From an uncultured Olsenella sp. (lineage in GTDB: Bacteria > Actinomycetota > Coriobacteriia > Coriobacteriales > Atopobiaceae), in contig CASEHX010000001.1 of assembly GCA_949287905.1 (NCBI GenBank), positions 174,544 through 238,543 of the forward strand: 64,000 bases of DNA, written 5' to 3'. The translations under genes and the position numbers were made by a program. Each line of letters opens with the position of its first letter. Within the stretch, counting starts at the first letter, position 1. The notes beneath the pieces are model-generated. The model did not search any database. It saw only the letters and a program-made list of their open reading frames with translations, and was not told the origin of the DNA. Below are positions 23,888 through 31,398 of this stretch, piece after piece.

Positions 23888-25180
23888 ATGCAGAAGCGTC
23901 CGTTTGTCACCAAAGAGCAGCTCGAGGCCATAGCGGCCGAGTACCCGACTCCGTTCCACCTCTATGACGAGGCGGAGATTCGCCGTCGCGCGGCGGAGCT
24001 CAACGCCGCCTTTGCGTGGAACCCCGGCTTCAAGGAGTACTTTGCCGTCAAGGCCACGCCCAACCCCGCCATCCTGCGGATCCTCGCGGAGTGCGGCTGC
24101 GGCTGCGACTGCGCCACGGGCGTGGAGCTCCTGCTCGCCGACCGCGCGGGCGTGACCGGCCGCGACATCATGCTCTCGTCCAACGACACGCCCGACGAGG
24201 ACTTCCGCGCGGCGGACGAGCGCGGCGCGATCATCAACCTCGACGCCTACGACATGGTGGCCTGCCTCCAGCGCGCCCTCGACGGCCGCGTCCCGCGCAC
24301 GGTGTGCTGCCGCGTGAACCCGGGCGGCGCCTTCGAGAGCGAGAACGGCATCATCGGCTCCCCGGAGGACTCCAAGTTCGGCATGACTCCGGCACAGCTC
24401 GAGCAGGCATTCCGCGAGCTTGCCGCCCTGGGCGTGGAGGAGTTTGGCATCCACGCGTTTCTCGCCAGCAACACGCAGGTGAACGACTACTACCCGCGCC
24501 TCGCGCGTCAGCTCTTTGAGATGGCGGCGGACCTCTCCGCGCGCCTGGGCGTGCACATTGGCTTCATCGACCTCTCCGGTGGCATCGGCGTTGCCTACCA
24601 CCCGAACGACACCCCCTGCGACCTGGCCGTCATTGGCGAGGGCGTGCGTCAGGCGTACGAGGACGTGCTCGTGCCCGCGGGGATGGGCGACGTGGCGATC
24701 TTCTCGGAGCTTGGCCGCTGGATGCTCGCGCCGGCCGGCGCGCTCGTGACCCGCGTCATTCACGAGAAGGTCACCTATCGCGACTACCTGGGCGTGGACG
24801 CCTGCGCGGCCAACCTTATGCGCCCGGCGTTCTACGACGCGTACCACCACATCTCTGTGATGGGCGCCGAGGACGCCCCGTGCACGCACCGCTACAACGT
24901 GGTCGGTCGGCTCTGCGAGAACAACGACCAGTTCGCCCGCGACCGCCTCATGCCCGAGTGCCACGTCGGCGACCTGCTGTTCATTCACGACACGGGCGCC
25001 CACGGGCACTCCATGGGCTACAACTACAACGGCGCGCTGCGCTCCGCGGAGCTGCTGCTTCGCTGCGACGGTTCGGTCGAGCTCATCCGCCGCGCGGAGA
25101 CCCCCGCCGACTACCTCGCCACCCTGGATATCGGTGATTCAATTGGGGACAGACCCCTTTTGAATCATGAGCAGCTTTGA
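23888..25180 (+). CDS. lysA: Diaminopimelate decarboxylase
   Basis: 430 residues, fold-type III PLP enzyme. The PLP lysine is K55 in YFAVKATPNP; a Gly-rich phosphate-binding loop IDLSGGIGVAY and the substrate-site VVGRLCENND follow. It converts meso-diaminopimelate to lysine. It heads lysA-dapA-dapB-dapH, preceded by a candidate lysine riboswitch. The ATG at 23888 follows GAGGGGTGTC. The last residues, about GDSIGDRPLLNHEQL, are encoded by the left arm of a dispersed palindrome, which also provides the stop codon; the natural C-terminus may have been replaced. Confidence 0.9.
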   Translation: MQKRPFVTKEQLEAIAAEYPTPFHLYDEAEIRRRAAELNAAFAWNPGFKEYFAVKATPNPAILRILAECGCGCDCATGVELLLADRAGVTGRDIMLSSNDTPDEDFRAADERGAIINLDAYDMVACLQRALDGRVPRTVCCRVNPGGAFESENGIIGSPEDSKFGMTPAQLEQAFRELAALGVEEFGIHAFLASNTQVNDYYPRLARQLFEMAADLSARLGVHIGFIDLSGGIGVAYHPNDTPCDLAVIGEGVRQAYEDVLVPAGMGDVAIFSELGRWMLAPAGALVTRVIHEKVTYRDYLGVDACAANLMRPAFYDAYHHISVMGAEDAPCTHRYNVVGRLCENNDQFARDRLMPECHVGDLLFIHDTGAHGHSMGYNYNGALRSAELLLRCDGSVELIRRAETPADYLATLDIGDSIGDRPLLNHEQL

Positions 25181-25212
25181 TTCAAAAGGGGTCTGTCCCC
25201 ATTTGAATCACC
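25133..25212. repeat. 80-bp palindrome overlapping the lysA 3' end
   Basis: Near-perfect 35-bp arms (25133-25167 and 25178-25212) around a 10-nt loop. The centre of each arm reads GGGGACAGACCCC and the ends GGTGATTCAA. The left arm encodes the lysA C-terminus and the lysA stop lies at the start of the right arm. It ends 19 bp before dapA and could also attenuate transcription. Confidence 0.88.
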
Positions 25213-25231
25213 CATCGAGAAAGGTAGCGCT

Positions 25232-26122
25232 ATGGACATGACCAACCTGACCGGATCGATCGTCGCCCTCGTCACGCCGTTTGCCGAGGACGGCTCCGTC
25301 GACTATCCCGCGCTCGAGCGCCTCGTGGACTTCCACCTGGAGAACGGCACGGACGGCATCCTCGTGCTCGGCACCACCGGCGAGTCCTCCACGATGACCG
25401 ACGACGAGGACTTTGAGGTCGCCCGCTGCGTCGTCGAGCGCGTGGCCGGTCGCGTTCCCGTGATCGGCGGCGCCGGCTCCAACGCCACCTTCGAGTCCGA
25501 GCGCAAGGCCGCCGGCCTCGTCAAGCTCGGCGTCGACGGCCTGCTGCTCATCACGCCGTACTACAACAAGTCCAACGAGGAGGGCATCTACCGCCACTTC
25601 ACCGCGGTCATGGACAAGGTCGACGTGCCCTGCATCCTCTACAACATCCCCGGCCGCACCGGCTGCTCCATCAGCGAGAAGAACCTCGCTCGCCTGGCGC
25701 AGCACCCCAACGCGTGGGGCCTCAAGGAGGCCTCGGGCTCCATCAGCTACGCAACCATGGCCGCCCGGTACCTCTCCGACGACTTCCGCATGTTCTCCGG
25801 CAACGACGACATCGTGGTGCCGCTCATGAGCCTTGGAGCCAAGGGCGTCATCTCCGTGTGGGCCGACGTCGCGCCCGCCACGGTGCACCAGATGTGCGCG
25901 GACTTCCTCGCCGGCGACCTCGAGGCCGCCCGCCGCACGCAGCTCGAGAACCTCGAGCTCATTCACGCCCTTTTCTGCGAGGTCAACCCGATTCCGGTCA
26001 AGTGCGCCCTGGCCGAGATGGGCATGATCGGCGAGCACTACCGCCAGCCGCTCTGGCAGATCTCCGACGCCGGTCGTGAGCGCGTGGTCTCCGCGATGAG
26101 GGGGGTTGGTCTCCTTGGCTAG
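25232..26122 (+). CDS. dapA: 4-hydroxy-tetrahydrodipicolinate synthase
   Basis: 296 residues, (beta/alpha)8 barrel. VLGTTGESSTM is the pyruvate-site motif, Y137 in CILYNIPGRTG the proton relay, and K165 in GLKEASG the Schiff-base lysine. It condenses pyruvate with aspartate semialdehyde, the first committed step of diaminopimelate synthesis. The ATG at 25232 follows GAGAAAGGTAGC. The stop overlaps the start region of dapB, so the two are coupled. Confidence 0.95.
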   Translation: MDMTNLTGSIVALVTPFAEDGSVDYPALERLVDFHLENGTDGILVLGTTGESSTMTDDEDFEVARCVVERVAGRVPVIGGAGSNATFESERKAAGLVKLGVDGLLLITPYYNKSNEEGIYRHFTAVMDKVDVPCILYNIPGRTGCSISEKNLARLAQHPNAWGLKEASGSISYATMAARYLSDDFRMFSGNDDIVVPLMSLGAKGVISVWADVAPATVHQMCADFLAGDLEAARRTQLENLELIHALFCEVNPIPVKCALAEMGMIGEHYRQPLWQISDAGRERVVSAMRGVGLLG

Positions 26123-26834
26123 CGCGATCGTCATCGGCGGCAACGGCCGCATGGGGCGCCTCGTGCGCGAGGAGCTTCTCGCCAAGGGCTTTGACGTGGT
26201 GGGCTCCTACGACGTGGACAACATCGACGAGCTGGACGGGTCGGCGCCGGCGGCGGACGTGGCCGTGGACTTCTCCGCGCCCGCCTCGCTGTCGCACACG
26301 CTGGCCTACGCGCGCCGCACGGGTGCCGCGGTGGTCTCCGGCACCACGGGTCTCTCGCCGGAACAGCTGGACGAGCTTCGTGCGCTGGGCGAGAAGAACC
26401 GTGTGATCTGGGCGTCCAACTACTCGCTCGGCGTCGCGGCCCTGCGTCGCGCCACGGCGCTGGTGGCCCGTACGCTCGCCGGCTGGGACGTTGAGATCGT
26501 GGAGACGCACCACAACCAGAAGGTCGACGCGCCGAGCGGCACGGCCAAGGCCCTCCTCGCTGCCGTCGACCCGACGGGGGAGCGACCCGTCGTGGGCGGG
26601 CGCGAGGGCATCGTGGGCGCACGCGTGCCCGGCGAGATCGGCATGCACGCCGTCCGAGGCGGCACCGTTGCGGGCACGCACGAGGTCCACTTCTTCGGCA
26701 CCGACGAGGAGGTCTGCCTCACGCATCGCGCCACGAGCCGGCAGATCTTCGTCACCGGAGCCGTGGCCGCCGCAGCGCGCCTGCTTGCGCGCGAGCCCGG
26801 CTTCTACGACTTTGATACCCTGATGTTTGGCTAG
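26106..26834 (+). CDS. dapB: 4-hydroxy-tetrahydrodipicolinate reductase
   Basis: About 242 residues. The N-terminal [10 protein letters not shown] is the dinucleotide-binding loop, [11 protein letters not shown] and ASNYSLGV follow, and [16 protein letters not shown] is the DapB signature with the catalytic His-His and Lys. It reduces the DapA product with NAD(P)H. Start is at a TTG: 26106 overlaps dapA by 17 bp; the TTG at 26115 has better spacing to the GGGGGG ribosome-binding site, so three residues are uncertain. It is somewhat shorter than most DapB proteins. Confidence 0.92.
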   Translation: MVSLASAIVIGGNGRMGRLVREELLAKGFDVVGSYDVDNIDELDGSAPAADVAVDFSAPASLSHTLAYARRTGAAVVSGTTGLSPEQLDELRALGEKNRVIWASNYSLGVAALRRATALVARTLAGWDVEIVETHHNQKVDAPSGTAKALLAAVDPTGERPVVGGREGIVGARVPGEIGMHAVRGGTVAGTHEVHFFGTDEEVCLTHRATSRQIFVTGAVAAAARLLAREPGFYDFDTLMFG

Positions 26835-26859
26835 GCCAAACGGATTGAGAGGAGCGGGT

Positions 26860-27561
26860 TTGGACGCTCAGGAGATTATCGACTTCATTGCAAACGCGCC
26901 GAAGAAGACGCCGGTCAAGGTGTATGTGCGCGAGAAGTGCGGGATGCGCCTGGACTGGGGTGGCGCCCACGTCTACGGCGGGCGCGACGGCAAGGTCATC
27001 TTTGGCGAGTGGGGGGAGATCGAGCCCGTCCTTCTCGCCAACGCGGACTCCATCGAGTACGCGGACGTGGAGTGCGACCGTCGCAACTCCGCGGTGCCGC
27101 TGCTGGACCTGCGCGGCGTGAACGCGCGCATCGAGCCGGGCGCCATCATCCGCGATCGCGTTGAGATCGGCGACAACGCCGTCATCATGATGGGTGCCGT
27201 CATCAACATCGGCGCCGTGGTGGGCGAGGGCACCATGATCGACATGGGCGCCGTGCTCGGCGGGCGCGCCATCGTGGGCGCGCACTGCCACGTGGGCGCG
27301 GGCGCCGTGCTCGCCGGCGTGGTGGAGCCCGCCAGCGCCACGCCCGTCGTCATCGAGGACGACGTCATGATCGGCGCCAACGCCGTGGTCATCGAGGGCG
27401 TGCGCGTGGGCAGGGGTGCCGTCGTCGCGGCCGGGGCCGTCTGCGTGGAGGACGTGCCCGCCGGTGCCGTGGTTGCCGGCTGCCCGGCGCGCGTGATCAA
27501 GATGAAGGACGAGAAGACTGCCGACAAGACCGCGCTCGTGGACGCCCTGCGAGCGCTGTGA
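26860..27561 (+). CDS. dapH: Tetrahydrodipicolinate N-acetyltransferase
   Basis: 233 residues. The N-terminal [20 protein letters not shown] is typical of DapH; from about residue 85 on the sequence is a left-handed beta-helix of hexapeptide repeats ([20 protein letters not shown] and so on), the acetyl-CoA fold. DapH opens the acetylase branch of the diaminopimelate pathway. The start is a TTG at 26860 behind GAGAGGAGCGGGT. The gene ends six bases before a palindrome that may terminate the operon. The matching aminotransferase (patA/dapX) and deacetylase are not in the window. Confidence 0.92.
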   Translation: MDAQEIIDFIANAPKKTPVKVYVREKCGMRLDWGGAHVYGGRDGKVIFGEWGEIEPVLLANADSIEYADVECDRRNSAVPLLDLRGVNARIEPGAIIRDRVEIGDNAVIMMGAVINIGAVVGEGTMIDMGAVLGGRAIVGAHCHVGAGAVLAGVVEPASATPVVIEDDVMIGANAVVIEGVRVGRGAVVAAGAVCVEDVPAGAVVAGCPARVIKMKDEKTADKTALVDALRAL

Positions 27562-27566
27562 CAAAC

Positions 27567-27626
27567 GTGACAATGGGGTCGTAGCCAAGTGTCACATGTG
27601 ACAGTAGGCTACGACCCCATTGTCAC
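27567..27626. repeat. 60-bp GTGACA palindrome after dapH
   Basis: Perfect 20-bp arms GTGACAATGGGGTCGTAGCC (27567-27586) and its complement (27607-27626) around a 20-nt loop that itself contains GTGTCACATGTGAC. It resembles the 29-bp units at 8797 and 56406, placed head to head. It may serve as a terminator for the lysine operon. Confidence 0.85.
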
Positions 27627-27776
27627 ATGCGGGAGTCGGTCGGGGCCCCGCACCTTGGTTCGCCCGCCGACGCCTCCTGCCGTTCGCGGAGAAGTTAGCC
27701 TGTCAACAACTGCCAAGGGGAATACTACGCAGCGGACCGCCGGCATTCCGGCACGCAGCAACCCGAGGGGGAACAC

Positions 27777-28940
27777 ATGGCAGTCAACCGCTTCGTCCTG
27801 AACAACATCTCCTACCACGGCTCCGGTGCGATCAAGGAGATCCCCGGCGAGCTTACGCGCCGCGGCTACAAGAAGGCCTTCGTCTGCTCCGACCCCGACC
27901 TCGTGAAGTTTGGCGTCGTTGCCAAGGTGACCGACCTTCTCGACGAGGCGGGTATCGCCTGGGAGCTCTACTCCGAGATCAAGCCCAACCCCACGATCAA
28001 GAACGTCCAGGACGGCGTCGAGGCGTACAAGGCCTCCGGCGCTGACTGCATCGTCACTATCGGCGGCGGCTCCTCGATGGACACCGCCAAGGGCATCGGC
28101 ATCATCGTCGCCAACCCCGAGTTCGCCGACGTCGTCTCCCTCGAGGGCGTGGCCCCCACCAAGAAGCACGCCGTCTTCACCATCGCCGTGCCCACCACCG
28201 CCGGCACCGCGGCCGAGGTCACGATCAACTACGTGATCACCGACCCCGAGAAGGTCCGCAAGTTCGTGTGCGTTGACGTCAACGACATCCCCGACGTCGC
28301 GGTCGTCGATCCCGACATGATGGCCTCCATGCCCGCCGGCCTCACTGCCGCCACCGGCATGGACGCGCTCACCCACGCCATCGAGGGCTACACCACCCAG
28401 GGCGCCTGGGAGCTCTCCGACATGTTCCACTACAAGGCCATCCAGCTCATCTCCAAGCACCTGCGCGACGCCGTGGCCGAGGCCAAGAGCGGCGTCCCGG
28501 GCTCCGGCCGCGAGGGAATGGCGCTTGCCCAGTACATCGCCGGCATGGGCTTCTCCAACGTGGGCCTCGGCATCGATCACGCCATGGCGCACACGCTTTC
28601 CGCGCACTACGACACCCCGCACGGCGTGGCCTGCGCGATGCTGCTGCCGGTTGCGATGGAGTACAACAAGCCCGTCGTGACCAAGCGCCTTGCCGAGGTG
28701 GCCGTGGCCATGGGCGTCGACACCACCGGCATGACCGACGACGAGGCCGCCGACGCCGCGATCGCCGCCGTTCGCCAGCTCTCCGCCGACGTCAACATCA
28801 AGCCCACCTGCGACGGCCTGGTGGAGGCCGACCTCGACCAGCTGGCCGACGACGCCATCGCCGACGCCTGCTTCCCGGGCAACCCGCGCGAGGCCGATCA
28901 CGCCGCCGTTGTGGAGCTGTTCCGCAAGGTGATGGCGTAG
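27777..28940 (+). CDS. fucO: Lactaldehyde reductase / iron-containing alcohol dehydrogenase
   Basis: 387 residues, very close to the FucO pattern along its whole length. GGGSSMDTAKGIGII is the NAD site; the metal ligands are in GMDALTHAIEGY (Asp and His), GIDHAMAH (His) and DTPHGVA (His). The enzyme interconverts lactaldehyde and 1,2-propanediol with NAD(H), an end step of fucose or rhamnose fermentation. No fucose genes are adjacent, so it may serve as a general aldehyde sink. The ATG at 27777 follows CGAGGGGGAACAC. Confidence 0.9.
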   Translation: MAVNRFVLNNISYHGSGAIKEIPGELTRRGYKKAFVCSDPDLVKFGVVAKVTDLLDEAGIAWELYSEIKPNPTIKNVQDGVEAYKASGADCIVTIGGGSSMDTAKGIGIIVANPEFADVVSLEGVAPTKKHAVFTIAVPTTAGTAAEVTINYVITDPEKVRKFVCVDVNDIPDVAVVDPDMMASMPAGLTAATGMDALTHAIEGYTTQGAWELSDMFHYKAIQLISKHLRDAVAEAKSGVPGSGREGMALAQYIAGMGFSNVGLGIDHAMAHTLSAHYDTPHGVACAMLLPVAMEYNKPVVTKRLAEVAVAMGVDTTGMTDDEAADAAIAAVRQLSADVNIKPTCDGLVEADLDQLADDAIADACFPGNPREADHAAVVELFRKVMA

Positions 28941-28958
28941 CGTCCTAGCCAACGTAAA

Positions 28959-29033
28959 GGGGCCCGGCACCTCGCACGCAAACTGCTTCGCGCCTTGCGC
29001 TCGGAAAGTTTGCCTGGCGAGGTGCCGGGCCCC
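28959..29033. terminator. Long hairpin downstream of fucO
   Basis: A 17-bp perfect stem GGGGCCCGGCACCTCGC (28959-28975) with its complement (29017-29033) and an inner GCAAACT/AGTTTGC stem. About 19 bp after the fucO stop, in a convergent gap. It may belong to a dispersed palindrome family rather than being a plain terminator; only one copy lies in this window. Confidence 0.65.
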
Positions 29034-29124
29034 GTTGTCTTGGGGCTCCTTTACCGAGAAAACAATGATGCTTCGCGCGCGGCGCACAGGAAGCATGCCT
29101 TGCAAAGGGCGGGGCGCCGTCATG

Positions 29125-29462
29125 TCGGGGCTCGTCTCAGCCTGTGGTCCTTCTCGCTTGACGAAAGCGGTCTCGTCTCAGCCTGTGCTCCTTCTCGCTT
29201 GACGAAAGAGGGCTCGTCTCAGTGTGTTTGCGTGTTTGGGCTGAGACGAGCCCGGTTTCGTCAAGCGAGAGGCCCTTCGATCCTGAGACGAGCCCCATAT
29301 CGTCAAGCGCAGCGACATCACAGGCTGAGACGAGCCCCGATTCGTCAAGCGCGGCGACGTCACAGGCTGAGACGAGCCACGATCCGTCAAGCGCGGCGGC
29401 GCGCACGGCTGAGACGAGCCCCATATCATCAAGCGCGGGACATCCAAGTCTGAGACGAGGCC
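29125..29462. repeat. 42-bp unit inverted array (CTGAGACGAGCCC family)
   Basis: Two to three left units (CTCGTCTCAG, then CCTTCTCGCTTGACGAAAG) face four to five right units (CTGAGACGAGCCC, then ATCGTCAAGCGC) with a period of about 42 bp. The two units nearest the centre form almost perfect 34-bp arms (29189-29222 and 29241-29274) around TGTGTTTGCGTGTTTGGG. The internal parts of the units differ slightly. It fills the convergent gap between fucO and the HAD gene, where no coding frame is credible. Confidence 0.85.
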
Positions 29463-29551
29463 CAGGTCCGGAGAGGAAGCGACCGGCGCTTCTGGGCATG
29501 CGCCACTTTGGCGAGAAAAACGTGCCGCAGCGGGCCCTACGCGCCCCGCGC

Positions 29552-30394
29552 CTAAGCGCGCCGCGCGGCAAGGATGGCGTCGATGAGCCGGGCGACGCCG
29601 CGGTCGTTGTTGGAGGGGATGCGGAAGTCCGCGAAGCGCTCCATGCGCTTCTCGGCGTTGGCGACGAGATAGCCGTGACCCGCGCGGGAGAGCATCTCGG
29701 CGTCGTTGTCCGTGTCTCCGCACGCCGCGACATCGGAGACGGATATCCCCAGGTGGTCGCAGAGGCGCGCCACGCCCGCGCCCTTGTCAACCCCGCGGTT
29801 CATGATGTCGATCCACACCGCCCCGCCGCAGGTCACGGAGAGGCGCTCGCCAAACTCCGGCCCGTAGACGGCGTCGCGCATGGCAACGGCGTTTGCGCCG
29901 GGGAAGTAGACCGTGAACTTGTTGAGCTCGACGCCCAGGCGCTCGCCCAGGTGGTCGAGGGAGTCGACGTACTCGATGTTGTGATAGAAGACGCGGAACA
30001 CGCCGTCGTAGGCGCGGTCGCACTCGCGGATGTAGCAGGCGTCCAGTCCGCAGACCGTGGGGATGCCGTAGGCGTTTCCGAGCGTGAACTCGGTGAGTTC
30101 CTGGATCGTGTCCGGGTCCACCACGCTCTTGTAGACCACCTCTCCGCGGCACACCACGCCCGCGCCGTTGTCCGAGATGAGGGCCATGTGGTCGAGAAGG
30201 TCGCCGAACATGTCGCGCAGCGTGTAGAGCGGCCGCCCGCTGGCGGCGGCAAAGAGCGCCCCCGCGTCCTCGAGCGCGCGGATCCTCTCGGCCATGAGCG
30301 GCGGCATGGAGCCGTCATCGGCGAGAAGGGTCAGGTCCATGTCACTTGCCACCAGGCGAATGCCGGAGAGGTCGTCCTCCTCGTAGGTCCTCAT
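29552..30394 (-). CDS. HAD-superfamily phosphatase (Cof type)
   Basis: 280 residues. Motif I is VASDMDLTLL, motif II AAASGRP, motif III DKGAGVARL and motif IV ACGDTDNDAEML, as in Cof/YbjI-like HAD IIB phosphatases, which act on sugar phosphates and other small metabolites. The cap domain lies between about residues 90 and 190. The ATG at 30394 follows GAGGGAGGGAC. The frame extends upstream without a ribosome-binding site. Substrate cannot be told from the sequence. It is divergent from the YerC-like regulator. Confidence 0.88.
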   Translation of the reverse strand: MRTYEEDDLSGIRLVASDMDLTLLADDGSMPPLMAERIRALEDAGALFAAASGRPLYTLRDMFGDLLDHMALISDNGAGVVCRGEVVYKSVVDPDTIQELTEFTLGNAYGIPTVCGLDACYIRECDRAYDGVFRVFYHNIEYVDSLDHLGERLGVELNKFTVYFPGANAVAMRDAVYGPEFGERLSVTCGGAVWIDIMNRGVDKGAGVARLCDHLGISVSDVAACGDTDNDAEMLSRAGHGYLVANAEKRMERFADFRIPSNNDRGVARLIDAILAARRA

Positions 30395-30498
30395 GTCCCT
30401 CCCTCGTTTCGTGAACGACCCGTCAATTCTAGCGCGGCTCTGGCGCGGGTGCGCTTTATTGAGGTAAAGTGTGTTGCCGGAGAAACGGCGAGGGCCTA

Positions 30499-30608
30499 GC
30501 GAAGCGCTGCCGGGAAGCATGCGAAGTGCTGCCGGGAAGCGCGCGAAGCGCTGTCGGGAAGCGCGCGAAGCGCTGTCGGAAAGCGCGCGAAGCACTGTCG
30601 AGAAGAGC
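30499..30608. repeat. Five tandem 22-bp repeats
   Basis: Five units of exactly 22 bp, consensus GCGAAGCGCTGTCGGGAAGC plus two bases, end 24 bp before the start of the YerC-like gene. The unit contains AGCGCT, a 6-bp palindrome. A 22-bp period places each unit on the same face of the helix. Confidence 0.88.
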
Positions 30609-30632
30609 GTGAGGCCGAGAGGGGAGAAGCGC

Positions 30633-30935
30633 ATGGAGAGGTTCGAGGGCATAGGCGAGGCCGAGGTCGAGCGGCTGCTCGAGGCGCTCTGCTCCCTCGA
30701 GTCCGCGGACGAGGCCCGTGCGCTTCTCTCCGACCTGTGCACCCCGCGAGAGATCGAGGACCTCTCCCAGCGGCTCGAGGTTGCCACGATGCTCGCGGGC
30801 GGATCTTCCTACCTCGACGTCTCCCATGCCACCGGCGCCTCCTCGACCACGGTGAGCCGCGTGTCCAAGTGTCTCAACAAGGGAACGGGCGGCTATCGCA
30901 TGGTGCTCGCGCGCCTCGACGGCCCGCGCGCCTAG
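30633..30935 (+). CDS. YerC/YecD family (TrpR-like) DNA-binding protein
   Basis: 100 residues. The C-terminal half is a TrpR-type helix-turn-helix: PREIEDLSQRLEVATML followed by SYLDVSHATGASSTTVSRVS. It is a small homodimeric regulator; family members are often found near purine or tryptophan genes, but none is here. The ATG at 30633 follows GAGAGGGGAGAAGC. Five 22-bp repeats sit directly upstream and could be its own binding sites, which would be autoregulation (inference). The 3' end of the gene is the first copy of a tandem repeat. Confidence 0.85.
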   Translation: MERFEGIGEAEVERLLEALCSLESADEARALLSDLCTPREIEDLSQRLEVATMLAGGSSYLDVSHATGASSTTVSRVSKCLNKGTGGYRMVLARLDGPRA

Positions 30936-31067
30936 CCCCGGCTCCCTCGACGGCCCGCGGACCAGCCCCGGGTCCCTGACGGCTCACGTCCCGGTCCCGG
31001 CTCCTTGACGGCTCACGTCCCGGACCCGGCTCCTTGACGGCTCACGTCCCGGACCCCGGGTCCTTAG
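30914..31067. repeat. 29-bp tandem repeats seeded in the 3' end of the YerC-like gene
   Basis: Four to five units of about 29-32 bp, consensus CCTTGACGGCTCACGTCCCG then GACCCGGCT. The first unit includes the last codons (RLDGPRA) and the stop of the YerC-like gene, and the copies become more alike away from the gene. Confidence 0.8.
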
Positions 31068-31084
31068 GAACTCTCGCGTTTTGG

Positions 31085-31290
31085 CCGTGCGGGGCGACGG
31101 TTGTGCGCAGTCGCTCCGGATGTGCGCAGCCTCGCGATGAGTGAGTTCCTCTCGGCACACTATTCACCTGCGGAAATGCAAATCGAGCTACTGCGCACAG
31201 CCGCCGCAGGTGCGCACAGCCGCCACGGGTGCGCACAGCCGCCGCAGGTGCGCACAGCCGCCACAGGTGCGCGCAACCGTCACGGCCCCT
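31085..31290 (+). repeat. TGCGCAC-unit inverted array with shared core, copy 1
   Basis: Left units GGTTGTGCGCA and GGATGTGCGCA face five right units TGCGCACAGCCGCC with a 19-20 bp period. The centre holds TTCACCTGCGGAAATGCAAATCG (31163 on; only part of it conserved), the same core word as the 116-bp family and as the arrays at 38.3 and 39.4 kb. It lies between the YerC-like gene and addB. Confidence 0.8.
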
Positions 31291-31398
31291 TGCGTCTCGT
31301 CCCGGCGAAATGGCGAGTCGCCGCTCTGGGACGAAGTTCCTGTCCGGTGCCCGCGGTAGGGTAGGATGGTCGAGAAGAACGCCGGCTCGGGAGGTGCC

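Noticed and set aside
23328..23933. Plus-strand frame made of GEKDGR-type repeats
   Set aside because: It translates the palindromic element, the 24-bp tandem array and the riboswitch leader; it is not a gene.
29125..29462. CRISPR array reading of the regularly spaced repeats
   Set aside because: The units invert at the centre, the spacers between repeats are themselves similar, and there is no cas gene in the window. It is an inverted-repeat array.
30471..30632. N-terminal extension of the YerC-like protein through the 22-bp repeats
   Set aside because: The extension is a translation of the repeat; the ATG at 30633 has a strong ribosome-binding site and gives the normal family length.
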